This document shows positions 41,123 through 49,321 of a stretch of 64,000 nt of DNA, one piece after another (position 1 is the stretch's first letter; each line of letters starts with the position of its first letter). Source of the DNA: CAXSBR01 sp964236495 (GTDB taxonomy: Bacteria > Actinomycetota > Actinomycetes > Mycobacteriales > Jatrophihabitantaceae). A program made the position numbers and the translations under genes. The stretch spans positions 300,870 to 364,869 of the forward strand of contig CAXSBR010000001.1 in the NCBI GenBank assembly GCA_964236495.1, written 5' to 3'. Under the pieces are notes generated by a model, which worked only from the letters and a program-made list of their open reading frames with translations, was not told the DNA's origin and made no database searches.

Positions 41123-42589
41123 ATGACCACCGGTCGTGGGCGTTATCTGGGCATCGACGTCGGCACCTCGATCGCCAAGCTGGCGCTGTTCGACGAAGAC
41201 GGCGGCGTCGTGTGCAGCGCCGCGCGCTCGGTCCGGTTGCACCATCCCATCGCCTCGCAGGTCGAGCAGGACCCGGACGCGGTGATCGACGCGATCGCCC
41301 AGACCGTCGCCGAGGCCGGAGCCCAGGCCGGCATCGACATCGCGGCGGTGGACATCGTCGCCGTCACCGGACAGGGTGACGGCTGCTGGCTGCTCGACAC
41401 CGACGGTCGTCCTGTCCGGCCTGCCATCTCCTGGCTGGACGCCCGCGGCGCGGAGGTCCTCGCCGACTGGGAGCGCGCCGGGATCACCGACGCCATCTAC
41501 CGCATCAACGGCAGCGGTCTGTTCCCCGGCGCCCAGGCTCCGCTGCTGCACTGGCTCGAGGAGTACGAACCGCGCAGCCTGGACGCCGCCACCACGGCTG
41601 CCTATTGCAAGGACATGGTCTTCCAGCGGCTCACCGGTGAACGTGCCACCGACGCCTCGGACTCCTCCGGGCCCTTCGGCGACGGCCGCGGCGGCTATTC
41701 CGAGCAGGCTCTGTCGCTGTGCGGCCTGGAGCACCGCGCCGATCTACTGGCACCCATCGTGGCTCCGTTGCCCACCGGACTGGTCAACCGGGCCGGTGCC
41801 CGGGACGTGGGCCTGCGTGCCGGGGTTCCGGTCTGGAATGGTCCCTACGACATTCCCGCTTGCGCGGCGGGCGCCGGAGTACGTGAGTTCGGTGACGGCC
41901 TGATCACCATCGGAACGACGCTGGTCTGCCAGGTACTCACCGACCACCTCGACACCTCCGGCGAGATCGCCGGGCTGACGGTTGCCACCGCCACGCCCGG
42001 GCAGTGGATCCGTGCGATGCCGGCGATGGTGGGCACCGCGTCGTTGGACTGGCTGCTGACCATGATCAATATGCACCACGACGAGATCGAGCCGGTGCTG
42101 ACGTCTACCGTGCCCGGCGCCGCCGGTGTCAGCGTGCTGCCCTACCTGGCTCCCTCAGGCGAGCGGGCGCCGTTCGTGGACTCCGCCGCTGCCGGCCAGT
42201 TCGACGGCGTGCGTCTGACCACTACCCGCGCGGATCTGGTGCGCGCCCTGTGCGAGGGGCTGGCCTACGCGGCGCGCCAGTGCCTGCAGGCGGCCGGGCT
42301 CACCGGACGGGTCGTCGCCTGCGGTGGAGGCACCCGGTCGCCGGAGTGGCTGCGGATCTTCGCCAGCGTGCTGGGCCAGCCGTTGGAGCTGGCGCGCAGC
42401 GCGGAGGTCGGCGCTCGCGGAGCGGTGACCAGCGCTCTGCGCGCCACCGGTCACGACGTGGACCCCGACGACTGGACGTCGCCGGTGCGGGTGATCGATC
42501 CTGATCCGGTTGCCGCGCGCTATTACGAGGACGGTTACCACCGTTACCTCGAGCAGCAACGGCGCGCCCGCGACCAATGGCACTGCTGA
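41123..42589 (+). CDS. FGGY carbohydrate kinase 1
   Basis: Sugar or polyol kinase of 488 residues. The ATPase phosphate-1 loop is YLGIDVGTSIAKLAL. The substrate region has VDIVAVTGQGDGCWLLD. The C-domain has RVVACGGGTRSPEWLRIFA, the adenosine loop of FGGY kinases. The protein family lies near erythritol- and xylulose-type kinases. The start at ATG 41123 is weakly marked. It is convergent with the FAD dehydrogenase gene. It is the first gene of the polyol cluster, which has two more FGGY kinases of different sequence. Confidence 0.9.
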   Translation: MTTGRGRYLGIDVGTSIAKLALFDEDGGVVCSAARSVRLHHPIASQVEQDPDAVIDAIAQTVAEAGAQAGIDIAAVDIVAVTGQGDGCWLLDTDGRPVRPAISWLDARGAEVLADWERAGITDAIYRINGSGLFPGAQAPLLHWLEEYEPRSLDAATTAAYCKDMVFQRLTGERATDASDSSGPFGDGRGGYSEQALSLCGLEHRADLLAPIVAPLPTGLVNRAGARDVGLRAGVPVWNGPYDIPACAAGAGVREFGDGLITIGTTLVCQVLTDHLDTSGEIAGLTVATATPGQWIRAMPAMVGTASLDWLLTMINMHHDEIEPVLTSTVPGAAGVSVLPYLAPSGERAPFVDSAAAGQFDGVRLTTTRADLVRALCEGLAYAARQCLQAAGLTGRVVACGGGTRSPEWLRIFASVLGQPLELARSAEVGARGAVTSALRATGHDVDPDDWTSPVRVIDPDPVAARYYEDGYHRYLEQQRRARDQWHC

Positions 42590-42655
42590 GACGGTGACAT
42601 CCGGGGTAACCGGTGTTGCCCGAGCGGCAGCGGGCGTCGCGGGGCAGTGCGGCGC

Positions 42656-44350
42656 TCAGAGCGCAGCGCGCTCGCGGGTGATCCAGTCGGTGTAGGCGGC
42701 CACCTGCGCCCGGCACTCGGCTTCAGTCCAGGACAGGCTCGGTGCGATCAGGGCCGCCACCGCGGCAGCGACCTCGACCCCGCCGTCGGGCGTCTCGAAC
42801 GACACTCGGGTGCGGTGCCACAAGACGTCCTCCAACGTCATCGCGCCCTCATGGGTGACGGCGTAGAGGTATTCGGCGCCCAGATATCCCGATGCTGCGG
42901 GCAGCGGTCGCGCCAACGACGGGTCGGCATCGGCCGGGGCGAGCACCTGCTCGGTCAGGCCGCCGTACCGGCTGACCAGGCGCACGACGTCGGCTTCGGA
43001 CAACCCGTAGCGCGCGGCGATCACGGCTGCTCGATCGCGAGTGGACTGCCAACCCTGTGTTCCCACCACCGGCAACGTCTCGGTCCGGCTCGGCCCGATG
43101 TGTCCGCCCAGCTCTGCAGCCGCGGCGTCCACGGCGTCGGCCGCCATCCGACGGTAGGTGGTGTACTTGCCACCGACGACGGTGATCAGCCCGCTGGGCC
43201 CCGGCAGTACGGCGTGGTCGCGCGACAGCGCCGACGTCACGCCCGGGTCGTCGTCGAGCGGCGAGATCAGCGGGCGCAACCCGGCAAAGGTGCCCACGAT
43301 GTCAGCGCGGGTGAGTTTGCGCGCGAGGTAGGTGTTGATATTGCGCAGCAGGTAGTCGACGTCCTCGGGTTCGGCCCGCGGCGCGCGCAGGTCGCCGGTG
43401 TAGGGCGTGTCGGTGGTTCCCAGCATCCAGTAGTTCCACCACTTGCGCAGAATGATCACCGAGTCCTCGGCGCGGGCGAAGATGCCGGTGTCGGAGTCGA
43501 AGGCGTCCTGGGCGAAGATCAGGTGCACGCCCTTGGCCGGCGTCACCTTGAACGTCTGCGCACCGGCAAGCTTCTGCAGCTGGGCGGCCCAGATGCCGGT
43601 GGCGCTGATGACCACCCTGGCTCGCACCTGGAAGTGGTGTCCGGTGAGTTCGTCGCGGGCCACGACACCGCAGACACGTTCCCCGCTGCGCAGGAAGTCG
43701 GTCACCGCGGCGCTGCGAACGACGTGCGCTCCCAGCCCTTGGGCGGTGCGGGCCAGCATCATGGCGTGGCGCGCGTCGTCCACCCGTACGTCGTAGTAGC
43801 GGATGCCACCGCGCACTAGTTTGGGGTCCAGCGCCGGAGCCAGTCGCAGGGTGCCGGCTCGGCTGAAGTGGCGGTGGTGAGCAACGGCGGACCGCCCGTT
43901 CCCGACGGCATGGGTGCCACCGCGGCGCCGCAGCGTCATCGCGTCGTACAGCCCGATTCCGGCGCCCAGGTAAGCCCGTTCGTGGCGCTTCGTCAGCGGG
44001 AACAGGAACGGCTCGGGCTGCGTGAGGTAGGGCGCCAACGTCTCGACCATCAGGTTGCGCTCGTGCAATGCGGTGTCGACGAGGCCGAAGTTGAGCTGCT
44101 CCAGATAGCGCAGTCCGCCGTGGAAGGTCTTGCCCGAACGCGACGAGGTTCCCGCGGCGAGGTCGCCGGCCTCGAGCAACACTGTGGACAGCCCGCGGCT
44201 GGCGGTATCCAACGCGCAGCCGGCACCGGTGGCGCCGGCGCCGATCACCAGCACGTCGTGCACGCGCGCGGTAGCGGCAGTGAGTGCCGCTGCTCGCTGA
44301 TTCGGATTCAGAGCAGTTGGATCGAGCTGTGAGCTAGGCACGCGATCCAT
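42656..44350 (-). CDS. FAD-dependent polyol-phosphate dehydrogenase (GlpD/EryB type)
   Basis: GlpD-family flavoprotein of 564 residues. The FAD-binding motif is VLVIGAGATGAGCALDTASR; SSRSGKTFHGGLRYL is the second FAD/substrate block and GGKYTTYRRMA a third. The C-terminal cap domain (from about residue 430) is complete. It oxidises glycerol-3-phosphate or a related polyol phosphate at the membrane and passes electrons to quinone. In this cluster, next to two kinases and an EryC-like isomerase, a tetritol- or pentitol-phosphate as in Brucella EryB is an alternative. ATG 44350 has AAGGTGGGA ahead. It is divergent from FGGY kinase 2. Confidence 0.88.
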   Translation of the reverse strand: MDRVPSSQLDPTALNPNQRAAALTAATARVHDVLVIGAGATGAGCALDTASRGLSTVLLEAGDLAAGTSSRSGKTFHGGLRYLEQLNFGLVDTALHERNLMVETLAPYLTQPEPFLFPLTKRHERAYLGAGIGLYDAMTLRRRGGTHAVGNGRSAVAHHRHFSRAGTLRLAPALDPKLVRGGIRYYDVRVDDARHAMMLARTAQGLGAHVVRSAAVTDFLRSGERVCGVVARDELTGHHFQVRARVVISATGIWAAQLQKLAGAQTFKVTPAKGVHLIFAQDAFDSDTGIFARAEDSVIILRKWWNYWMLGTTDTPYTGDLRAPRAEPEDVDYLLRNINTYLARKLTRADIVGTFAGLRPLISPLDDDPGVTSALSRDHAVLPGPSGLITVVGGKYTTYRRMAADAVDAAAAELGGHIGPSRTETLPVVGTQGWQSTRDRAAVIAARYGLSEADVVRLVSRYGGLTEQVLAPADADPSLARPLPAASGYLGAEYLYAVTHEGAMTLEDVLWHRTRVSFETPDGGVEVAAAVAALIAPSLSWTEAECRAQVAAYTDWITRERAAL

Positions 44351-44480
44351 TCCCACCTTGCCACCTTCCCACGTCGCGACTCGCCGACTCGCCACCCGCC
44401 AGCCGCCTGCCAGCGAGTCAGCTCGCCGCATTCTTCGCCCAGTCTCAACGCCATGCGGTTAGTCTCAGTTACTCCTTTAA

Positions 44481-44491
44481 ACTTCACATCG
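44481..44491 (-). promoter_or_regulatory. Candidate operator copy 1 (CGATGTGAAGT)
   Basis: Read on the minus strand, CGATGTGAAGT lies between the divergent FAD dehydrogenase and FGGY kinase 2 genes. The same 11 bases occur on the plus strand at 47871-47881 before the ABC importer. TGTGAA-type half-sites suit a DeoR-family repressor, and one is encoded at 56277-57080. Confidence 0.45.
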
Positions 44492-44597
44492 ACTTATCAC
44501 CGCTGTGCCGCACGGGCTGTGAAAGCCGCCGGAGTCGTTGTCGCCCGCGCCGATGGCAGCGGGTGGTGCAGCGCCGAGTCAGGAGGTAGTGCCCGCC

Positions 44598-46139
44598 ATG
44601 TCCGCCGACGCCATCTCCGAGCCTGACTCGTGCTGGTTGGGTATCGATCTGGGCACCCAGGGCGCCCGTGCGGTGGTCATCGACTTCGCCGGCGCGGTGA
44701 TCGGCGCCGGCGCCCAGGCGTATGCCGGCGGCGACTTCCGCGCAGGCGTCGTGCACGAGCAGGACCCGCAGGCCTGGTGGGCCGCAGTGCTGGTCGCGGT
44801 CGGCACCGCAGTGCGGGCAAGTTGCAACCGTCGGATCGCAGCGGTGGCGATCGACTCGACGTCAGGCACGGTGCTCGTGGCAAACCCCGACGGCAGGGCC
44901 GACGGTGCCGCGCTGATGTACGACGACGGGCGCGCGGCTGCTCTGGCGGGCACGGTGGGTCGCGCCGGGGAGCACGTGTGGCACCGCACCGGCAACCGGC
45001 CCCAAGCATCGTGGGGCCTGGTCAAGGCTGTCTGGTTGGTCGAGCAGGGCAGGGTGGCGCGCGGTCAGCGCATCATCACCCAGGCGCAGTACATCGGCGG
45101 GCGTCTGGCCGGCACCGCGGTGGCCACCGACACCAGCCACGCACTCAAGCTCGGAGTCGATCTCCACACCGGATCCTGGCCCGGCGACGTGTTCGACGCT
45201 CTGGGTGTGTCGAAGGCGCTGAGGTCGCCCGTCGTCGCGCCCGGTGCGGTGATCGGCGAGGTGTCGCCGGCGACTGCGCAGGCCTGTGGGTTGGCTGCGG
45301 GCACCGTCATCCGCGCCGGCATGACCGACGGATGCGCGGCTCAGATCGCTGCCGGGGCGCTGCGGCCCGGCGCATGGACGAGCGCGCTGGGTACGACGCT
45401 GACCATCAAGGGCGCGAGCACCGCGCCGCTGATCGATGCCCAGGGCGCGGTATACAACCATCGCGGTCCCGAAGGCACCTGGTTGCCCGGCGGTGCCAGC
45501 AGCGTCGGAGCCGCAGCTCTGGGCGTCGTTGCCCGCGACGTCGAGGGCACCGATCCCGGGTTCAGCGGGCTGACTCGTCGAGCTGCCGCGTTCGATCCGG
45601 CGCCGGGGGTCACCTACCCCTTGGCAGCAGTCGGCGAACGTTTCCCCTTCGTCGCCGCGGCGGCGCATTCGTTCAGCACCGTGAGCGCAAGCCCGGCAGC
45701 GGTGCGCTTCGCCGCGGTTCTGCAGGGCGTCGCCTACGTCGAGCGCTACTGCTACGAGCGCATCGAGCACTTGGGCGGCACGGTGAGTGAGCCGATCGTG
45801 TTCACCGGGGCGACCACGGCCAACGACTACTGGAACCAACTTCGCTGCGACGTTCTGGGCCGCGAGGTACTCATTCCGCAGGCCGCGGACGCCGCGCGTG
45901 GAATGGCCGTGCTGGCGGCTGCCCCGCCGGGGGCGCTCGCTGCCACCGCCATTCGGATGCGGCGAACGGCTCGCCGCTTCGAACCCGACGTCGCACGCGG
46001 TCAGCGCCACCTGGACAACTACTGCCAGCTGCTCACCCTGCTCAGCGAGCGGGGCTGGGTGACCGAGCGCGGCACCGACCGGCACGGCCCAGGTGCCGCC
46101 GACGGCATTGCGACCAGGCCGGCCCCCACCCATGCCTGA
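44598..46139 (+). CDS. FGGY carbohydrate kinase 2
   Basis: FGGY kinase of 513 residues. Motifs: CWLGIDLGTQGARAVVIDF, IAAVAIDSTSGTVL, ALGTTLTIKG and a C-terminal FTGATTANDYWNQLRCDVLG, where GGxxx is replaced by GAT. TTANDYWN is where the family has its GGG(T/A)xS loop, so nucleotide contacts differ from the other two kinases. ATG 44598 has AGGAGG 11 nt upstream; an in-frame ATG at 44538 lacks one. Its last 8 bases overlap the phosphatase start. Probably phosphorylates a polyol or ketose delivered by the ABC importer downstream. Confidence 0.88.
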   Translation: MSADAISEPDSCWLGIDLGTQGARAVVIDFAGAVIGAGAQAYAGGDFRAGVVHEQDPQAWWAAVLVAVGTAVRASCNRRIAAVAIDSTSGTVLVANPDGRADGAALMYDDGRAAALAGTVGRAGEHVWHRTGNRPQASWGLVKAVWLVEQGRVARGQRIITQAQYIGGRLAGTAVATDTSHALKLGVDLHTGSWPGDVFDALGVSKALRSPVVAPGAVIGEVSPATAQACGLAAGTVIRAGMTDGCAAQIAAGALRPGAWTSALGTTLTIKGASTAPLIDAQGAVYNHRGPEGTWLPGGASSVGAAALGVVARDVEGTDPGFSGLTRRAAAFDPAPGVTYPLAAVGERFPFVAAAAHSFSTVSASPAAVRFAAVLQGVAYVERYCYERIEHLGGTVSEPIVFTGATTANDYWNQLRCDVLGREVLIPQAADAARGMAVLAAAPPGALAATAIRMRRTARRFEPDVARGQRHLDNYCQLLTLLSERGWVTERGTDRHGPGAADGIATRPAPTHA

Positions 46140-46755
46140 TCTGCGCAGCGAGCTCATCCTGGTCCGGCACGGCCAGACGGCCTGGCATGCCGAGAACCGC
46201 TATGCCGGCGTCAGCGACGTCGACCTCACCACGGTCGGCCGGGCTCAGGCCCGCTCACTGGCCGACTGGTCGATCGCCCACCCACCTGAGCTGTTGTTCA
46301 CCTCGCCGGTGCGGCGCGCACTGGAGACGGTCGCGCCGGTCGAGCGCGCTCTGGGCTTGGCGGCGATGGTGCTCGACGAGCTACGCGAAGTCCATTTCGG
46401 CGTCGCCGAGGGTCGCACCCTCGGCGAGTTGGCCCAGCACGACCCAGCCATGGTCGAACGCTTCCACCGCGACCCGGCAGTGCACCCGTTCCCCGGCGCC
46501 GAGTCCGCCGTCACCGCCGCCGATCGCGGCGTGCAGGCCATCAACAAGATCGCCGCAGCGGCAAGCGGGGGCTGCGCGCTGGTGGTCGCGCACAACACGC
46601 TGATCCGGCTGACGCTGTGTGCCCTGCTGGGCATACCGGTCAACACCTACCGCGCCGTGTTTCCGCGGCTGGACAACGCCACCCTCACTCATATCTCCGT
46701 GCCCGCCGACGGCTCGCCGGGCACGGCACTGCTGTCGTTCAACGTGCCGATCTGA
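46132..46755 (+). CDS. Histidine phosphatase family protein
   Basis: Phosphoglycerate-mutase-like phosphatase of 207 residues. ILVRHGQTAWHAENRY holds the phospho-acceptor His with Arg. LREVHFGVAEG contains the acid (Glu) and ALVVAHNTLIRL the second His. It is a phosphohydrolase rather than a mutase by length. It overlaps FGGY kinase 2 by 8 bases, so they are co-translated. A kinase and a phosphatase made together suggests a phosphate-removal or detoxification step, for example of a dead-end polyol phosphate. Confidence 0.87.
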   Translation: MPDLRSELILVRHGQTAWHAENRYAGVSDVDLTTVGRAQARSLADWSIAHPPELLFTSPVRRALETVAPVERALGLAAMVLDELREVHFGVAEGRTLGELAQHDPAMVERFHRDPAVHPFPGAESAVTAADRGVQAINKIAAAASGGCALVVAHNTLIRLTLCALLGIPVNTYRAVFPRLDNATLTHISVPADGSPGTALLSFNVPI

Positions 46756-46774
46756 GCGTCGCGGCGCGCTGGAC

Positions 46775-46832
46775 ATCCCAGCACGGCGATCTCCAGCACG
46801 GTGATCCCCAGCACGGCATCCCCAGCACGGCC
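46775..46832 (+). repeat. 14/15-bp tandem repeat before the isomerase gene
   Basis: Four units of ATCCCCAGCACGGC-like sequence (46775-46788, 46789-46803, 46804-46817, 46818-46832), 14 and 15 bp in turn. It fills the 115-bp space between the phosphatase stop and the isomerase RBS. The core CCAGCACGG is constant. Confidence 0.75.
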
Positions 46833-46870
46833 ACCAGAACATCACGAGGCAACGGATTCGGGAGAACACG

Positions 46871-47740
46871 ATGATGATCGGCTGTCACGGCTCGGTATGG
46901 ACAGGCACCTTCGACGCAGCCGGCCTGGAGCTGTCGGCCCGGCGCACGCGCGAGGCCGGTTTCGATCTGATCGAGATCCCGCTTCTGCACCCCGAGGACG
47001 TCGACACCCAGGCCCTGCGGGCGAGCCTGGATCGGTACGGACTGGCCGCCACCGCGTCACTGGGCCTGTCCGAGGCCACCGACGTGAGCAGTGCCGATCC
47101 GACCGTCGCCGCGGCCGGGCAACGGCTGCTCGACCGGTGCCTGGAAGTCGTCAGCGACGTCGGTGGAACCCATCTCGTCGGAGTCATCTACAGCGCCATG
47201 GGCAAGTACGCAGCGCCGCCGACGGCAACGAACCGCCGGCAATCACTGGACGCGATCGGTCGCCTGGGCGAGCGGGGCAGGCAGCTGGGCGTGCAGGTCG
47301 GCATCGAGGTCGTCAACCGCTACGAGTCCAACCTGCTCAACACCGCCCGGCAGGCGCTGGCCTACCTCGACGAACTGGACAGCGCCAACGTCGCCGTCCA
47401 CCTCGATACCTACCACATGAACATCGAGGAACCCGATCTGTTCACACCGGTGCTACTGGCCGGAGACCGACTGGGCTACGTCCACATCGGGGAGAGCCAT
47501 CGCGGTTATCTGGGCTCGGGCACCGTGGACTTCGACTCCTTCTTCCGCGGGCTGGCCCAGGTGGACTTCGACGGGCCGATCGTGTTCGAGTCGTTCTCCT
47601 CGGCGGTGGTGCACGACGATCTCAGCTCGATGCTCGCGATCTGGCGCAACCTGTGGAGCGACGGCCCCGATCTCGGCGCGCACGCCAACGCGTTCATCCG
47701 TTCCCAGCTGCGCTCGGTGGCATCGATCGATCTGCACTGA
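46871..47740 (+). CDS. Sugar-phosphate isomerase/epimerase (TIM barrel, EryC-like)
   Basis: Xylose-isomerase-like TIM-barrel protein of 289 residues. Metal ligands are visible: Glu in GIEVVNRYESN, Asp in VHLDTYHMNIEE, His in YVHIGESHRG and the late Glu in IVFESFSS. The set is that of D-tagatose/D-psicose 3-epimerases and Brucella EryC, which isomerises tetrulose phosphates. GGGAGA lies ahead of ATG 46871. In its cluster it would convert the ketose or ketose phosphate made by the dehydrogenases. The exact substrate is inferred from neighbours. Confidence 0.88.
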   Translation: MMIGCHGSVWTGTFDAAGLELSARRTREAGFDLIEIPLLHPEDVDTQALRASLDRYGLAATASLGLSEATDVSSADPTVAAAGQRLLDRCLEVVSDVGGTHLVGVIYSAMGKYAAPPTATNRRQSLDAIGRLGERGRQLGVQVGIEVVNRYESNLLNTARQALAYLDELDSANVAVHLDTYHMNIEEPDLFTPVLLAGDRLGYVHIGESHRGYLGSGTVDFDSFFRGLAQVDFDGPIVFESFSSAVVHDDLSSMLAIWRNLWSDGPDLGAHANAFIRSQLRSVASIDLH

Positions 47741-47870
47741 CGGCCGTCGCCCACGACCGACGGATGCGACGCGGCACCGGAGCGCGAATGCGGCAGTGGG
47801 ATCACAACTCGGTTACGGACGCTTGCATTGCCACATCATCTCTGTTAAATCTAACGGGGTAGAAGGCAAG

Positions 47871-47887
47871 CGATGTGAAGTATCACA
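47871..47887 (+). promoter_or_regulatory. Candidate operator copy 2 with TGTGA-N4-TCACA palindrome
   Basis: CGATGTGAAGT (47871-47881) repeats the word at 44481-44491 and runs into TCACA. It makes an inverted repeat TGTGA-agta-TCACA (47874-47887), about 100 bp before the binding-protein start. The 4-nt centre is too short for a normal CRP site, so a local regulator, such as the DeoR protein, is likelier. Confidence 0.5.
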
Positions 47888-47983
47888 GGTAGGCCGCGCG
47901 TCGACGTCGGTCTGCAAACGCCCCTCTCGCACGTGCGTCCACCACGAACGTGTCCCAGTCAGCCTCGACCGAGGAGTCAGTGC

Positions 47984-49198
47984 ATGAGAGTCAAGCTCGT
48001 TCAGAACGCCACCATCGCGGTGGCTGCACTCGCGGTGTTCAGCACCGCAGCGGCTTGTTCCAGCAACGCCAAGAAGGACAGCGGCAGCAGCAGTAGCAGC
48101 AGCAGTAGCGCGAGCGACACTGCCAGCAGCTCACCGAGTGACACCGCCAGCAGCACCGACACCGCCGCCAGCACCGCAGCGGCAAGCACTACTGCGGTCG
48201 CCGGCGGCGGCGGTGGCGGCGCTGTGAAGGGTGCCAAGATCGCGTTCCTGATGCCCGACAACGGCTCCACCCGCTACGAATTGCACGACCACCCCGGCTT
48301 CGTCGCGCAGATGAAGAAGGACTGCCCGACCTGCCAGGTGATCTACAACAACGCCGGTGCAGACGCCACCAAGCAGCAGAACCAGTTCAACTCGGCCCTC
48401 ACCCAGGGTGCCAAGGTGATCGTGCTCGACCCGGTCGACTCGGCCGCAGCCAAGGCCCTGGTCAGCCAGGCGCAGGCCAAGGGCGTCAAGGTCATCGCGT
48501 ACGACCGCCCGATCCCCACCGCAAAACCCGACTACTACGTGTCCTTCGACAACGAGACCATCGGCAAGTTGATCGCGCAGTCGCTGGTCAAGAAGCTCAA
48601 GACCGGCACCATTCCGTCCGGGTCGGGCATTCTGGAGGTCAACGGTTCTCCGACCGATGCCGCAGCGGGCCTGATCAAGAAGGGCATCCACGAGGGTCTG
48701 GCCGGCAGTGGCATCAAGACGCTGGCCGAGTACGACACTCCTGACTGGGACCCGGCAAAGGCTCAGACCTGGGTGTCGGGTCAGATCTCCCAGCACAAGG
48801 GAAAGATCGTCGGCGTGGTTGCGGCCAACGACGGCACCGGCGGCGGCGCGATCGCGGCATTCAAGGCGGCCGGCGGCGCGGCAGTTCCTCCGGTCACCGG
48901 CAACGACGCCACGTCGGCGGGCCTGCAGCTGATCATCAACGGCGACCAGTACAACACCATCTCCAAGCCCAGCGAGATCGTCGCCGCGGCAGCGGCCGAC
49001 GCCGCCTACCAGTTGGCGTCTGGCAAGACCCCGGCCGCCAAGACGACGGTGTTCGGTGCCTCCTCGCAGCTGTTCGTGCCGCTGGTGATCACCCAGTCCA
49101 ACCTCAAGGCCGAGATCATCGACAAGAAGCTCGACACCGCCGCCAAGCTGTGCACGTCGGCCTACAAGGCTGCCTGCACCAAGCTCGGCATTTCCTAG
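47984..49198 (+). CDS. Sugar/polyol ABC substrate-binding lipoprotein
   Basis: Periplasmic-binding-protein type 1 lipoprotein of 404 residues. Signal peptide with STAAAC lipobox (Cys25), then a long Ser/Thr/Asp linker. The binding fold starts KIAFLMPDNGSTRYELHDHP, with DATKQQNQFNSALTQGAKV and IVLDPVDSAAAKAL, as in RbsB/XylF. VVAANDGTGGGAIAAF is the hinge side. GAGGAG is upstream of ATG 47984. It feeds the ATPase and permease downstream. The candidate DeoR operator lies in the 240-bp space upstream. Confidence 0.92.
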   Translation: MRVKLVQNATIAVAALAVFSTAAACSSNAKKDSGSSSSSSSSASDTASSSPSDTASSTDTAASTAAASTTAVAGGGGGGAVKGAKIAFLMPDNGSTRYELHDHPGFVAQMKKDCPTCQVIYNNAGADATKQQNQFNSALTQGAKVIVLDPVDSAAAKALVSQAQAKGVKVIAYDRPIPTAKPDYYVSFDNETIGKLIAQSLVKKLKTGTIPSGSGILEVNGSPTDAAAGLIKKGIHEGLAGSGIKTLAEYDTPDWDPAKAQTWVSGQISQHKGKIVGVVAANDGTGGGAIAAFKAAGGAAVPPVTGNDATSAGLQLIINGDQYNTISKPSEIVAAAAADAAYQLASGKTPAAKTTVFGASSQLFVPLVITQSNLKAEIIDKKLDTAAKLCTSAYKAACTKLGIS

Positions 49199-49224
49199 GC
49201 ACTGTCCCGGCCAGTACTGCCGGA

Positions 49225-49266
49225 GTCGAGCCGGTGCGCATCTGCCAGGATGCGCGCCGGCTCGAC
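49225..49266 (+). terminator. Long stem-loop between binding protein and ATPase genes
   Basis: Arms of 18 bases (49225-49242 and 49249-49266) pair completely, with one G-U, around a 6-nt loop. It begins 26 bp after the binding-protein stop and ends 56 bp before the ATPase start. There is no T-run. It probably protects or partly terminates the message so that more binding protein than transporter is made, as known for other ABC importers. Confidence 0.65.
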
Positions 49267-49321
49267 AGCCCCACCGCCCGCCGCCCGCCTCTTTCGTTCC
49301 CATGACCAGGATGAGGACCAC

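Noticed and set aside
42600..42640. Short GGGTAAC/GTTGCCC stem between convergent kinase 1 and FAD dehydrogenase genes
   Set aside because: Arms are short with a mismatch and there is no T-run, so it was not called a terminator.
42647..43819. 390-residue plus-strand frame inside the FAD dehydrogenase gene
   Set aside because: Antisense shadow. The minus-strand product matches GlpD from end to end.
47874..47887. TGTGA-N4-TCACA as a CRP site
   Set aside because: CRP-type sites need six bases between the half-sites; here there are four. Kept only as a local operator candidate.
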